Below, in pieces: positions 29,097 to 37,573 of a DNA stretch of 64,000 nucleotides. This DNA comes from Paracoccaceae bacterium (lineage in GTDB: Bacteria > Pseudomonadota > Alphaproteobacteria > Rhodobacterales > Rhodobacteraceae), in assembly GCA_028874915.1 (NCBI GenBank), contig JAPPHA010000004.1, forward strand, positions 1 through 64,000, written 5' to 3'. Below the pieces are notes generated by a model that saw only the letters and a list, made by a program, of their open reading frames with translations, had not been told where the DNA came from and made no database searches. How positions within the stretch are numbered: position 1 is the first letter of the stretch; the number at the start of each line of letters is the position of its first letter. A program made the translations under genes and the position numbers.

Positions 29097-29105
29097 AAAT
29101 CAGGC

Positions 29106-30098
29106 TCAGACGTTCGAAAGCATCGCCATCAGCGCGTCCTTTACGCCCGTGAACCGTCCCTTGCCAAGGCCCGGGGAACGCCACTCCGAGAGCATGTCCA
29201 GCTTCTCGGCCGGATCCGTGCGCAGGTACATCTCCGTGGTCTGGAGGCTCTGGTGTCCCAGCCACAGCGAGACCTTGCGGATGTCGCCGGTGGCCTCGAG
29301 AATGGTCAAGGCACAAGCGTGTCTCAGGACATGGGGGGTTACCTTCCGGCGTGCGATCGACGGTTGGGTCCGTGCCGCCATCTTCGTGTGCAGCTCGAGC
29401 CGCTTGGCGAAGCCGCGCCGGGTCATCCCCCGTCCCATCGCATTCAGGAACAGGTGGCGGTCGGGAACTTCCGGGCGGATGGAGAGCCATGCACCGAGCG
29501 CACGTCCAGTTTCCTTCCACAGCGGCAGGACGCGGGCTCGCCGTCCCTTGCCCATGACCCGGATCTCGTCGAGCTGCGGCATCCTGACATCGTCGAGGCC
29601 GAGGCCGACCAGTTCGGAGACCCGGAGCCCGGCGTTGTAGGCGAGGCTCAACATCGCCCGGTCCCGGGTTCCGGTCCGTGTGGCGGTATCCGGCGCCTTG
29701 AGCAGCGCCTTCACTTCGTCCCGGTCGAGATAGTCGAGCGCGGGAACATCGCCCTTCTTCTGCGGGATCGCATGCACCCGTGCCGCCAGTTCGAGATGAC
29801 CCGGGTACCGGAACTCGAGGAAACGGAAGAAGGATTTGATCGCGGCCAATCGGGTGTTGCGGGAATTGACACTGTTGCCTCGTTCGGCCTCGAGACGGTC
29901 GAGGAAGGTGAGAATGGTGTCAACATCGAGATGGCCGACATCGAGCTCGCAGGGACGGATGCCGTGCCTGTCTGCGGCGAAGATCGCGAGCAGCCTGAAG
30001 CTCGTGGTGTAGCTCTCGATGGTATGCCGGCTGGCTCCCCGGTCACGGGGGAGATACTCCTGCAGGAAGGTGGATAGCGGGGGTGCGAGTTTGGTCAT
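29106..30098 (-). CDS. RIT tyrosine recombinase, third gene
   Basis: This 330-residue integrase has an N-terminal SAM-like core-binding domain (SRHTIESYTTSFRLLAIF) and a C-terminal catalytic domain with the Arg of AGLRVSELVGL, the HxxR of HVLRHACAL, the LGHQSLQTTEMYLR box and its nucleophilic Tyr. It is translated last in the trio. Its ATG overlaps the stop of the second gene (ATGA). A longer frame upstream to 30740 is antisense-type noise inside the second gene. The three proteins presumably act together on the terminal repeats. Confidence 0.85.
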   Translation of the reverse strand: MTKLAPPLSTFLQEYLPRDRGASRHTIESYTTSFRLLAIFAADRHGIRPCELDVGHLDVDTILTFLDRLEAERGNSVNSRNTRLAAIKSFFRFLEFRYPGHLELAARVHAIPQKKGDVPALDYLDRDEVKALLKAPDTATRTGTRDRAMLSLAYNAGLRVSELVGLGLDDVRMPQLDEIRVMGKGRRARVLPLWKETGRALGAWLSIRPEVPDRHLFLNAMGRGMTRRGFAKRLELHTKMAARTQPSIARRKVTPHVLRHACALTILEATGDIRKVSLWLGHQSLQTTEMYLRTDPAEKLDMLSEWRSPGLGKGRFTGVKDALMAMLSNV

Positions 30099-31021
30099 GT
30101 CTTTTCCTTTCCTGTCATGTGCAGTTTCTCGGTCGCCTCCGACACCTGGCGCATGAGGACGGGCGTCGCCTCCAGGTACCAATAGCTGTGTACAGGTCGC
30201 GCGTGTCCCAGGGTGGTCGAGAGCGCGAGCATGTGTCGGCCGACATCCTTCCGGCTGGCAGAGATGCAGCCTTCCAGTGCGCGAACGGCGAATCCATGCC
30301 TCAGGTCGTGAAGCCTGGGGCCGGGTTCCCCGGCTTTGCCGCGCACCCCTGCCTTGCGAGCGAGCAGGATGAAGGTGTCGGTCAGATAACCCGGGCGCAC
30401 CGGCTGGCCGGATGCGAGCACGAACAGGTGCTCGCCGGGTCCGCCCTGCCGTTTCCGCACCACGAGGTAATCGTCGAGGGCGCGGCGGGCACTCTCGTGC
30501 AGGGGGACAAGGCGGTCGCGGCGGTTCTTTGTGTTCCTGACCAGGAGCCCGTCCGGTCCCAGGTCGCCCAGCAGCAGGCCGGTTGCTTCCGAGCGTCTCA
30601 GCCCGGTGCATGCGATGAGGCCGATGATGGTGTGGAAGGTCCGCGGGGTGAGCGACCCTGCCGGTCCCAGGGACAGCGCCTCCGCCATGATCTTCCGGAT
30701 CTCCTCCGGTGACGGAATGCGCGGCGGTGGGCGGATCCATTTCGACTTGCCGAGAGCGTCCCTGTGGGGCACCTCGTGACGGTCATCACCGACATGGAGG
30801 AAGACGGCCAACCCGCGGACGATGCGCAGTCGCCTTTGTGCCTCGCCGACCGATATCGCCGTACGGGCCCAGGCCAGGACACTGTTTGTACGCACGAATT
30901 CGTCGCCCCTGACGTCGGCATGTTCGGCGTAACGCATCAGGACCCGCTCTTCTTCCCTGAACGACAGGCCCAGTGCTTTCCTGCTGGCGACGTAATCCTT
31001 CGCGTGATCCGTCATGGTCAT
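30095..31021 (-). CDS. RIT tyrosine recombinase, second gene
   Basis: This 308-residue integrase shows the catalytic motifs TGLRRSEATGL (Arg), LHDLRHGFAV (HxxR) and LGHARPVHSYWYL (His and Tyr). The N-terminal part is a short core-binding domain (LSFREEERVLMRYAEHAD). ATGA overlaps join it to the first and third genes, which implies one transcript and linked translation in fixed ratios. Confidence 0.85.
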   Translation of the reverse strand: MTMTDHAKDYVASRKALGLSFREEERVLMRYAEHADVRGDEFVRTNSVLAWARTAISVGEAQRRLRIVRGLAVFLHVGDDRHEVPHRDALGKSKWIRPPPRIPSPEEIRKIMAEALSLGPAGSLTPRTFHTIIGLIACTGLRRSEATGLLLGDLGPDGLLVRNTKNRRDRLVPLHESARRALDDYLVVRKRQGGPGEHLFVLASGQPVRPGYLTDTFILLARKAGVRGKAGEPGPRLHDLRHGFAVRALEGCISASRKDVGRHMLALSTTLGHARPVHSYWYLEATPVLMRQVSEATEKLHMTGKEKT

Positions 31022-32583
31022 CGGGCCTCTCCCTCGAAGGGCCAGGGCTGCACCAGTTCACGGAGCATCCGGACATCGACGCGGGCATAGATCGCGGTGG
31101 CGTCGGGAGAGCTGTGCCTGAGCAGGGTGCCGATGGCCTCCAGGGGGGCGCCGTCGCGCAGGAGATTGGTCGCCGCCGAGCGCCTGAACAGGTGTGACGC
31201 TGTCGGGCCGACGCCCCGGATATCCGCCCGTTTGATCGCACGACCGACGATGGAGGTTCTGATGCTGTTATTCGACAAGGGCTGATATGGCGCCCTGCAG
31301 CACAGAAACACCTTCCTCTCGCCGCCGCGTGGCCGGGCCTCCAGGATGTAGTCCCGCAGCGCGTCGCCCACATCCTGCGGCAGCGGCAGTTCCGCCTCCC
31401 GCCGCGACTTGCCGCTGACCCTGATGACGGCCCTGTCCCAGTCGATGTCGTCGAGATTCAATCCGGCGACGTCGCTTGCCCGCAACGCAAGCCGGGCGAG
31501 CAGCAGCAGGGCTGCCCGGTCGCGCATCCCCATCGGCGTCGTCACGTCGCAGGTCGCGATCATGCGTTCGATATCGTCCTGCCCGACATGCCGGGGCAGG
31601 CTCTCGCCCTGGTGTCTCGGGATCGTCGGGACCGCGTGGACAAGTTCCGGCCGGCAGAGGCCGTTCGACCCGAGGAAGCGCAAGTACATCCGGAGCGCAC
31701 TCGCCTCGTTCCCGACCTCTCCGCGAGAGGCGGTTTCGAGACGGCCCAGGATCGTGTTCCGGACCCGGGCGGCATCATACGTCCCCGGGTCGTCGCCGAG
31801 AGTCGGAAGCAGCGTGCGAATGTGCCGTTCGTATCGTTTGATGGACGTGTCCCTGAGGCCGCGATGCCGTCGAAGCCAGCCCAGGAATGCATCGAGATGT
31901 TCGCCGTGTTCCGCATGGCGTTGCGGGACCACCGGCGCCGGGATAACGTTCCTGTCCACCAGGAACGCGGCAAAGAGCCGGAGCATGGATCCGGAGCTGT
32001 CGGAGCCGGCAAACCTGCTGGGCCTGTTATCGAAGAGCTCCGGATGAGCACAGACGCAGTCGTGAGCAAGAAAGCGACGCTGAACGCGTTCGTCGACCGC
32101 CGCCAGGGGAATGTCCGACAGGTAGAGCCAGACGATGAAGTGGCGGCACAGGGTCCCGCTCAATCTGATCGTCGAGCTTGCGTATCCCTGCTTTTCAAGG
32201 GAGTCCCGGAACCGTGTCGCGAGATGTCCGCCGGCCCCGATCTCCGGGGGCGCCTCTGCCCGCCCGGTCTCGAGCAGGTACCGGAGGAACCTGAGCGCAA
32301 ACGGCCTGCGCTGCCGACCGGGCTTCCCGCCGGTCCGACGCCGTCCTGGACAGCGGCATTCATGGCGTATGAAGCGGTCAAGGTGGCGAATGTCAAATTT
32401 GTCGAGACCCAAACCGTTGAACGCCAGCCAGACCAAGATGTGCCTGGCCGTACTGATCAATAAGCTGGTCTTCCTGTCTGAAAGGCAAAGGCCTTCCAGG
32501 TGCTCCGCATAGCACCGGACGACATGGGTATCCCGTTCCGGAACCACATCGAGCAGTGGAAGACTGAATTGTTTCGAAGGCAT
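31018..32583 (-). CDS. RIT tyrosine recombinase, first gene
   Basis: This is the largest of the three recombinases at 521 residues. The catalytic part has LALRASDVAGLNLDDI (Arg), HLFRRSAATNLL (an R-x-x-R variant with Phe where many members have Leu or His) and LRHSSPDATAIYAR (His and Tyr). An extended N-terminal half contains a core-binding domain and extra helical sequence, as in other RIT first genes. The ATG at 32583 has AGGAG upstream, which lies inside a hairpin (32591-32618). Confidence 0.85.
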   Translation of the reverse strand: MPSKQFSLPLLDVVPERDTHVVRCYAEHLEGLCLSDRKTSLLISTARHILVWLAFNGLGLDKFDIRHLDRFIRHECRCPGRRRTGGKPGRQRRPFALRFLRYLLETGRAEAPPEIGAGGHLATRFRDSLEKQGYASSTIRLSGTLCRHFIVWLYLSDIPLAAVDERVQRRFLAHDCVCAHPELFDNRPSRFAGSDSSGSMLRLFAAFLVDRNVIPAPVVPQRHAEHGEHLDAFLGWLRRHRGLRDTSIKRYERHIRTLLPTLGDDPGTYDAARVRNTILGRLETASRGEVGNEASALRMYLRFLGSNGLCRPELVHAVPTIPRHQGESLPRHVGQDDIERMIATCDVTTPMGMRDRAALLLLARLALRASDVAGLNLDDIDWDRAVIRVSGKSRREAELPLPQDVGDALRDYILEARPRGGERKVFLCCRAPYQPLSNNSIRTSIVGRAIKRADIRGVGPTASHLFRRSAATNLLRDGAPLEAIGTLLRHSSPDATAIYARVDVRMLRELVQPWPFEGEAR

Positions 32584-32590
32584 GAACTCT

Positions 32591-32618
32591 CTCCTGTCAG
32601 TGTCGAAATCGACAGGAG
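32591..32618 (-). promoter_or_regulatory. hairpin covering the ribosome binding site of the first RIT gene
   Basis: On the minus strand CTCCTGTC and GACAGGAG pair perfectly (8 bp) around a 12-base loop. The second arm contains the AGGAG that would serve the ATG at 32583, about 8 bases further on. In mRNA the folded form would hide the ribosome binding site and limit recombinase translation. This is seen in the sequence; the regulatory role is inference. Confidence 0.6.
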
Positions 32619-32627
32619 TAGAGCAGA

Positions 32628-32719
32628 TTTTTATGGGAACCGGATCAGTGGAAAACGCGTGTCATGACAGATACTTGGGATTCAAGATTCACATAACAAT
32701 TTGGTTCCCATTATGTCTT
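32628..32719 (+). repeat. RIT right terminal inverted repeat
   Basis: This is the inverted partner of 29007-29096. It starts at the T-run before ATGGGAACCGG and ends at CATTATGTCTT. Identity to the left repeat is lost immediately after GTCTT (GAGGG here; TAACAG in the inverted left flank), which fixes the outer boundary. Confidence 0.88.
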
Positions 32720-33148
32720 GAGGGTCGGCTCTTCTATTGCTGTCTGTGCAGGCGTCAGGTCGTCCTGTGCAGGTCCTGCGACCGCGGCCACCGGTACTGT
32801 TCGAAGTCCTGCAGCGAGCAGGGACGTCGCGAACGTCGCCGCGAATCGAACCGCCGGTATGCGGCGAGCGCGCGTGGTCTGCAGAGCAACCGTCGAAGCC
32901 AGCAGTTGCATCGGATGCGCCACGCGCTGCCGGCACGAGCCGACATGGGGTCCGCTGCCACCGCCAGCCAGGCATCGCCGTCGGTACGTTTCGTAACGGA
33001 CCATGGTTCCGCGACCCCGGCCCGCCGCCTGCCTGGGGCGGTTCGGCCGGGTGAATCGTTCCCTCGATGCGCCCGATGCAGCCGGCCCTGCCCCCGACTG
33101 GTGGCCGAAGAGATGCGATCTCGACCCAAAAGACGAGGAATCCGGTGA
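32711..33148 (+). pseudogene. Cys-rich CxRGxRYC hypothetical protein, 5' end lost
   Basis: From the end of the RIT repeat the plus strand reads RLFYCCLCRRQVVLCRSCDRGHRYCSKSC, with many Arg residues after it (RRESNRRYAASARGLQ), and later a second cysteine group (FPRCARCSRPCP). This matches a widespread family of small Cys/Arg-rich hypothetical proteins often found beside mobile elements; I cannot give a function. The family's usual start is not present, because the reading frame enters from inside the RIT repeat. The element probably inserted into or next to the beginning of the gene. Confidence 0.55.
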
Positions 33149-33205
33149 TCCGGTCGCCAAAAGACAGCAGACCCATCCCGAAAAAGCGCGGCTTGCCGCC
33201 GAAAT

Positions 33206-33933
33206 GCCGCCGTTTTGAATCGCCGTCGACATCAACTCCTCGCCCACCGCACGCGAGACGAGCCGCTTGAAGCGACGAGGCTTCTCGAAGGCCGCGAACC
33301 CATGGTCGGGTTGGATTGGATCAGGCTCCGACCTGCGCCAGGACCGGGCGAAGGTCGCGAAGGCGCGCTGTACAGAGCCCTCGGACAGTACACCCACCTG
33401 CCTGAGACGCATCAGCAGGGCCGTGGCCGACACACCGTAGATGTGCTTCAGACGGACGATCTCGTAGTAGGTGATCCTGTGCCGACTGGTGCCAACTTCA
33501 TCCCGAAGGCACTGACCGGGAACCAGGAACGCGCCGGCGAAGCGGTTCATCGCCCGTTCGAGGTCGATCACCGGATTCCCGGTGGAGCGGATGATCCTGT
33601 GCGCGAGTTCGTGGGCCACCGTGAAGCGCTTGCGCTCCACACTGATCCGGCTGGACACGATAACGGCCTCAGCGACGACTTCGCCGCCCCAGCGCGGGAA
33701 TGCATTCGGAACTCGACCGCGTCGAGCGCCTCGACTTGCGCGCTCATCAGGAAGTCCAGCGAGACGTCAAGAGCCTTCCCGAGACCGATCAGTACGGCCG
33801 AGGAGGGCAGCATCTTGCCCGCCTCGTACTTGCTGATCGCCTGTGCGGTCACCTTCGGACTCATCGCGTCCGCGAGCTCCCGCATCGAAAGAGCTGCCCG
33901 CTTCCGGGCGAGCCGGAGTCGTTGTCCAAACAT
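33206..33933 (-). pseudogene. XRE regulator with ImmA/IrrE metallopeptidase domain, frameshifted
   Basis: The first frame (33933 down to about 33690) encodes an XRE helix-turn-helix (LADAMSPKVTAQAISKYEAG) and a linker (EALDAVEFRMHSRAG). A second frame continues with VVAEAVIVSSRISVERKRF and the zinc-protease motif FTVAHELAHRIIR, then a typical ImmA/IrrE helical part (FAGAFLVPGQCL, YYEIVRLKHIYGVSATALLMRL). The two are one gene in the known family, so a frameshift near 33690, probably with loss of some linker, has broken it. The last part runs antisense into the Cys-rich gene. It lies divergent to the small operon at 34.1 kb. Confidence 0.7.
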
Positions 33934-34085
33934 CGTCTCCCCCTCTTTTGTTAACCTTTAGTTGTTTAAACTTGGATTTTTCGTGCAAATGTAAACTTCA
34001 GGTTGGTATCCAATGCCGGATTCTTTCGCACTGAGCATGGGCCGCGCAATGGTGCCGGACAACGCGCAGTTCAGAAGGCACCGAG

Positions 34086-34328
34086 ATGGACAAGTTCGAA
34101 TTCAAATTGAACGGCGAGACCTTCTTCGCCGACCAGCAGGCCGTAGACGCCGCCGTACTGTTGCAGATCGCCTTCGCCGGCAAGGCCATCGGCGAGGACC
34201 TGGACAAGACCGGGTACGTGCTTCGAGTGCCGGTCTCCGACGTCACTTTCGTCTCAGGACAAGTGGGCGACCTCGACAAATACAACGTGTTTCGGGCCGA
34301 TCCTGAGAAGGGTGCTCCGTTCGCATGA
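34086..34328 (+). CDS. small protein, candidate ubiquitin-like (multiubiquitin-type)
   Basis: This 80-residue protein starts FEFKLNGETFFADQQAV and continues with a hydrophobic helix (DAAVLLQIAF) and further strand-like segments (GYVLR, VTFVSG, KYNVFRADP). The strand-strand-helix-strand order fits a beta-grasp fold, and the opening resembles multiubiquitin-domain proteins. It ends GAPFA, not GG. A ribosome binding site (AAGG) is present. Its stop overlaps the start of the next gene (ATGA), whose product resembles an E2 enzyme. The fold assignment is inference and needs a profile or structure search. Confidence 0.5.
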   Translation: MDKFEFKLNGETFFADQQAVDAAVLLQIAFAGKAIGEDLDKTGYVLRVPVSDVTFVSGQVGDLDKYNVFRADPEKGAPFA

Positions 34329-34749
34329 GCAACAACTCCGCGCGTATTGCCGCCGAACTCGCCGAGCTGCGCTATGACACGAACCCGTTCGTGGCGCCCG
34401 AGCAGCAGGGAAGAGTTGCCGGCGTTCGCTTCCCGTACCTGATCGAGGACGGCAGCCGCGCGGGGGAGACCGTGACCCTGGCCCTCGCGATGAACCAGAA
34501 GGAGGGCGAGTGGCCCGAAGTTGCCCCCCATTGGCTTTACCTCTCGCCACCCGACCCCGTCCCGGAGGAGTTGGTAAAGGGATCCCGCTCTCCGGGCGCC
34601 ATTCAGACCTTCCAGTGCACTGACGGCCTCGACTGGATGGCGTTCAGCGCTCCGCCGAGCAACTTCTGGGATCAGATCGACCCCCGAACGGCAAGAACAT
34701 GGAAACCTACCTGAACAGGCACATCCGCAGAATCTGGAACGCGCGTTGA
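34325..34749 (+). pseudogene. E2-like (Prok-E2 type) protein, frameshifted in a C-run
   Basis: The frame from 34325 reads RFPYLIEDGSRAGETVTLAL, then WPEVAPHWLYLSPP and DWMAFSAPPSNFWDQID. This resembles bacterial E2-like proteins (the WPEVAPHWxYLSPP box corresponds to the YPxxxPxxxxxxPP box). At the run of five C near 34681 the frame shifts; the family-like end NGKNMETYLNRHIRRIW is read in the other frame and stops at 34749. One extra C would restore a 141-residue protein. Only one Cys (FQCTDG) is present, so E2 activity is uncertain. The gene could be a recent pseudogene, a sequencing indel, or a slippage site. Confidence 0.5.
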
Positions 34750-35209
34750 ACTATCGCGCAGAATCCTGAGTCCCACTCCCTGGGAGAAGATCTGTCTGTG
34801 CAGACCGGCCGCAGCGGCTTCTCTGATCCGGAAGTGTGAGACAGCCAATCGCTTTGCGGTCTCGCACACTCGTCAGTGCAGTACCGAGTGGGTACCTCCC
34901 GGGAGATCAACCGATGCTAGAGCACGCAGTCGGAGCGGCCTGGCCCCCGAACCCAACCGGAGTCCCAATCGAAATTGCGGAAAACTCTGGACATAACTCA
35001 TTGAAACGGTTGCATGGGAATTTTCAATCAATGACAGCAGACGAGGCCGTCACACCTTCACCGAACGTTTGCATTGTCCTCGTTGTACTTGAGTCGCCTA
35101 ACCCATCAAAAAGTTGAATACCTTTGGAATGCTCGAATCATGACTGATCGAAGACTCAGGAGTCTCTTGAACCGGTTGCTGCCCGACAATTCTGTCAGGC
35201 GACGTCCAT
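34750..35209. other. intergenic stretch, nothing recognised
   Basis: About 460 bases between the E2-like gene and the end of cobD. The last part (34960-35120) is AT-rich. A 93-residue plus-strand ORF (34836-35117) has no ribosome binding site or family pattern. No E1-like (ThiF) or JAB-type gene, expected next to an E2-like gene, is found. Confidence 0.45.
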
Positions 35210-36127
35210 TCAGGTGAGAAACGCCACCGCCGCGACGACGGCGACAAGGACGGCCCAGGTACGCCAGAGCGCCCGAACGGCTCCTTCGATTTCGGCCGGA
35301 CCGGCACCCTTCCGACCTTCGTCGAACACGTAGGGAAAGTCCTCGATCCGGCCTCCGTAGCGCCTCGGTCCCGCGAGGGAGACCCCAAGCACGGCCGCCA
35401 TCGCGGCTTCCGGCCAACCGGCGTTCGGCGACCGGTGCAAGGGCCCGTCCCGAAGCATGCACGCAAATGCCCGCCGGGAACCATGCGTGACGGCGATGAG
35501 CGCGGCCGTGAGCCGCGCCGGCAGCCAATTCAGGATGTCATCAAGCCGCGCCGCTGCCCATCCGAAGTCACTGTAGCGTTCGTTCCGGTAACCGATCATG
35601 CTGTCGGCGGTGTTGACCGCCTTGTAGACGACGAGCCCCGGCAGCCCGGCCACAACGTACCAGAAGGCCGGCGCCACGACCCCGTCCGAGAAATTTTCCG
35701 CAGCACTCTCGATGGCCGCCCGCGCCACGCCGGCCGAATCCAGCGCTTCGGGGTCGCGGCCGACGATCCGGCTGACGCGGGCCCGGCCGGCCTCGAGCGA
35801 ATCCCGAAGCGAGACCGCCACGGCACCGACTTCGCTGGCGAGGTTTCCCTGGGCGAGAAGGATCATGACGAGCACGATCTCCACAATTCCCAGGTCCGGG
35901 AGCTCCTGGACACCAACGCCCGCCAAGACGGCAGCCGCGACCAGCCCGGCAACGACGAGGGCGCCCTTCAAACGCCGGTGATCACCGGCGTTCAATCGGG
36001 TTTCCAGCCATTCGATCAGCCGCCCGGTCAAGGCCACGGGATGTGGAATGTGCCGCCAGAGCCAGCGGGGATCGCCGACGACCGCATCGGCAAGGAGCGC
36101 GATCAGGAGAATGTGGAAACCCGTCAC
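35210..36127 (-). CDS. cobD: adenosylcobinamide-phosphate synthase CobD/CbiB
   Basis: This 305-residue membrane protein attaches (R)-1-aminopropan-2-ol phosphate, made by the neighbouring CobC-type enzyme, to adenosylcobyric acid. Family motifs include DAVVGDPRWLWRHIPHPV at the start, ESAAENFSDGVVAPAFWY in the middle, and VNTADSMIGYRNERYSDFGW. Four or more hydrophobic segments are visible (LVVAGLVAAAVLAG and others, with VLVAVVAAVAFL at the C-terminus). It is the last gene of a minus-strand group and overlaps cobC by ATGA. Confidence 0.93.
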   Translation of the reverse strand: MTGFHILLIALLADAVVGDPRWLWRHIPHPVALTGRLIEWLETRLNAGDHRRLKGALVVAGLVAAAVLAGVGVQELPDLGIVEIVLVMILLAQGNLASEVGAVAVSLRDSLEAGRARVSRIVGRDPEALDSAGVARAAIESAAENFSDGVVAPAFWYVVAGLPGLVVYKAVNTADSMIGYRNERYSDFGWAAARLDDILNWLPARLTAALIAVTHGSRRAFACMLRDGPLHRSPNAGWPEAAMAAVLGVSLAGPRRYGGRIEDFPYVFDEGRKGAGPAEIEGAVRALWRTWAVLVAVVAAVAFLT

Positions 36128-37164
36128 GCAATCCCCTCAATGGCCGTTTCGAGACGTTCCCACTCCCGCTCGGTGCCGGGCAGGCCGAGGCGGAGACGGT
36201 CATCGGCTTCGGCGAACGACCGGCTCCAGATCCGGTTTCGTGCCAGCGCAGCCTGGACGGAGGCGGCATTCTCGACGCGGACCAGCCGGAACAGGCGGGT
36301 TCCGCCGACAACGCGGAGGCCGGAGACGGTCAGAATCCGGTCGAGCCGGGCGGCGTCCCGTTGCAGGCGCTTCCGGGTCATCCGGGCCCAGTTCCGGTCC
36401 GAGAGGGCCATGGCTCCGACCCTCTGGGCCGGCCCGGAAACCGGCCACGGACCGAGACACCGGCGAAGCCTGTCGGCAAGCGGGGATCGACAGGCGGCAA
36501 ACCCGAGCCGGAGCCCGGCCAGCCCCCAGAATTTCCCAAGTCCCTTGAGAACGACGAAACCGTCCCGGTCGGCGAGATCGGCCAGGGATTGCTCTGGGGC
36601 CGTATCGCAAAAGCTCTCATCGAGAACCGTCAGATGGCGGTGGCCCGCAACAACCGCCGACCGGACAGCCAGCCGGCCGTCGGGGTTGTTGGGGTGGATC
36701 ACGATCTGCACATCTCCGTTCCGGGTGAACGCCCAATCCATGCCCCGGAAAGCGGCGGCGTATTCGCCATAGGCCGGTTCGGTAAGGGTCACGCTTCGGG
36801 GGCTGACGCCTTCGCGACTGTCGGCGATGGTTGGCAACCATGGGATGACGGCCGACACGCCGGGCGCCGCCACGATTTCACAGTCGTCGGGGAATCCCCA
36901 GGCCGCGCGGGCGGCGGAAGTCAGGCGGACATCACCATCGCTGTCGGGAAGTTCCGCCCAGCATTCGGGCGGCAAGTCCGGGACCGGCCAGCCCTGGCGG
37001 TTGACACCGGTCGAAAGGTCGATCCAGTCCTCCCGCCGGCCGCCGTACCGGGCCACCGCCGCATCCAGACCTCCGCCATGGGCCGGCCGATCGGAACCGG
37101 CGGCCGCCGACTCGGAACGGGCGTCGCGACCCCTCGGCGTGTCGCGCCGGGTTCGGGAAACCAT
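36124..37164 (-). CDS. cobC: threonine-phosphate decarboxylase, CobC type
   Basis: About 346 residues; PLP-dependent fold type I enzyme (histidinol-phosphate aminotransferase-like) that makes aminopropanol phosphate for the cobalamin nucleotide loop. Motifs: DWIDLSTGVNRQGWP (N-terminal family signature), HPNNPDGR, DESFCDTAP and the PLP lysine in VLKGLGKFWGLAGLRLGF. The start at 37164 is chosen because upstream residues to 37404 are Arg/Pro-rich noise inside the DUF1636 gene. The ribosome binding site is weak. It overlaps cobD. Confidence 0.88.
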   Translation of the reverse strand: MVSRTRRDTPRGRDARSESAAAGSDRPAHGGGLDAAVARYGGRREDWIDLSTGVNRQGWPVPDLPPECWAELPDSDGDVRLTSAARAAWGFPDDCEIVAAPGVSAVIPWLPTIADSREGVSPRSVTLTEPAYGEYAAAFRGMDWAFTRNGDVQIVIHPNNPDGRLAVRSAVVAGHRHLTVLDESFCDTAPEQSLADLADRDGFVVLKGLGKFWGLAGLRLGFAACRSPLADRLRRCLGPWPVSGPAQRVGAMALSDRNWARMTRKRLQRDAARLDRILTVSGLRVVGGTRLFRLVRVENAASVQAALARNRIWSRSFAEADDRLRLGLPGTEREWERLETAIEGIA

Positions 37165-37183
37165 GGCACGCCCGCCCAAGGTC

Positions 37184-37573
37184 TCAGGAGAAGGGTGACC
37201 CGGTCCCCGGAGCCGGCGGAATGCGCGAAACGAAATGTCCGCGTACGGCCGACGGCCAGGACCGGAACGGGACCTGCCCGGATTTGCTCTCGGCATGCAG
37301 CCGCGCATATTCGACGATCCCCTCGGCCGCCTCATCGGTGGGCTCGAACCGGCCAAGAACATAGGAGAGTTTCCCCGCCGCCTGGATTGCGACGTTGCAG
37401 CCATGGGTGCATCCCATCAGGCAGGAATGCCGGCGGGTCTGAATGGAACCGAAGCCTTCTGCCTTGCCCTCGATCTTTTCGGCAAAGCGCTCGCCGTCGG
37501 TCCGGTCATCGGTCTCCGGGTCCCAGCCCTCACGCTTGCACGTATCGCAGATCGTTATCAGTGTCGGAGTCAT
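37184..37573 (-). CDS. DUF1636 metal-binding protein of the cobalamin region
   Basis: This 129-residue protein starts MTPTLITICDTCKREGWD and contains SCLMGCTHGCNVAIQAAGK in the middle. Two Cys pairs (CDTC and CLMGCTHGC) fit the DUF1636 family, often annotated as predicted metal- or Fe-S-binding proteins and commonly found in cobalamin clusters. Function is not established. It is the first gene of the minus-strand cobalamin group, 20 bases before cobC. Confidence 0.8.
   Translation of the reverse strand: MTPTLITICDTCKREGWDPETDDRTDGERFAEKIEGKAEGFGSIQTRRHSCLMGCTHGCNVAIQAAGKLSYVLGRFEPTDEAAEGIVEYARLHAESKSGQVPFRSWPSAVRGHFVSRIPPAPGTGSPFS

Larger units (their letters stand above)
29007..32719 (-). 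mobile_element. RIT (Recombinase In Trio) element, apparently complete
   Basis: Three overlapping tyrosine recombinase genes on one strand are enclosed by nearly identical inverted repeats of about 91 bp (29007-29096 and 32628-32719). This is the architecture described for RIT elements. All three frames are open and keep their catalytic motifs, so the element could be active or recently mobile. The repeats differ by one T in a T-run. A Cys-rich gene whose 5' end is missing starts right at the right end. Confidence 0.85.
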
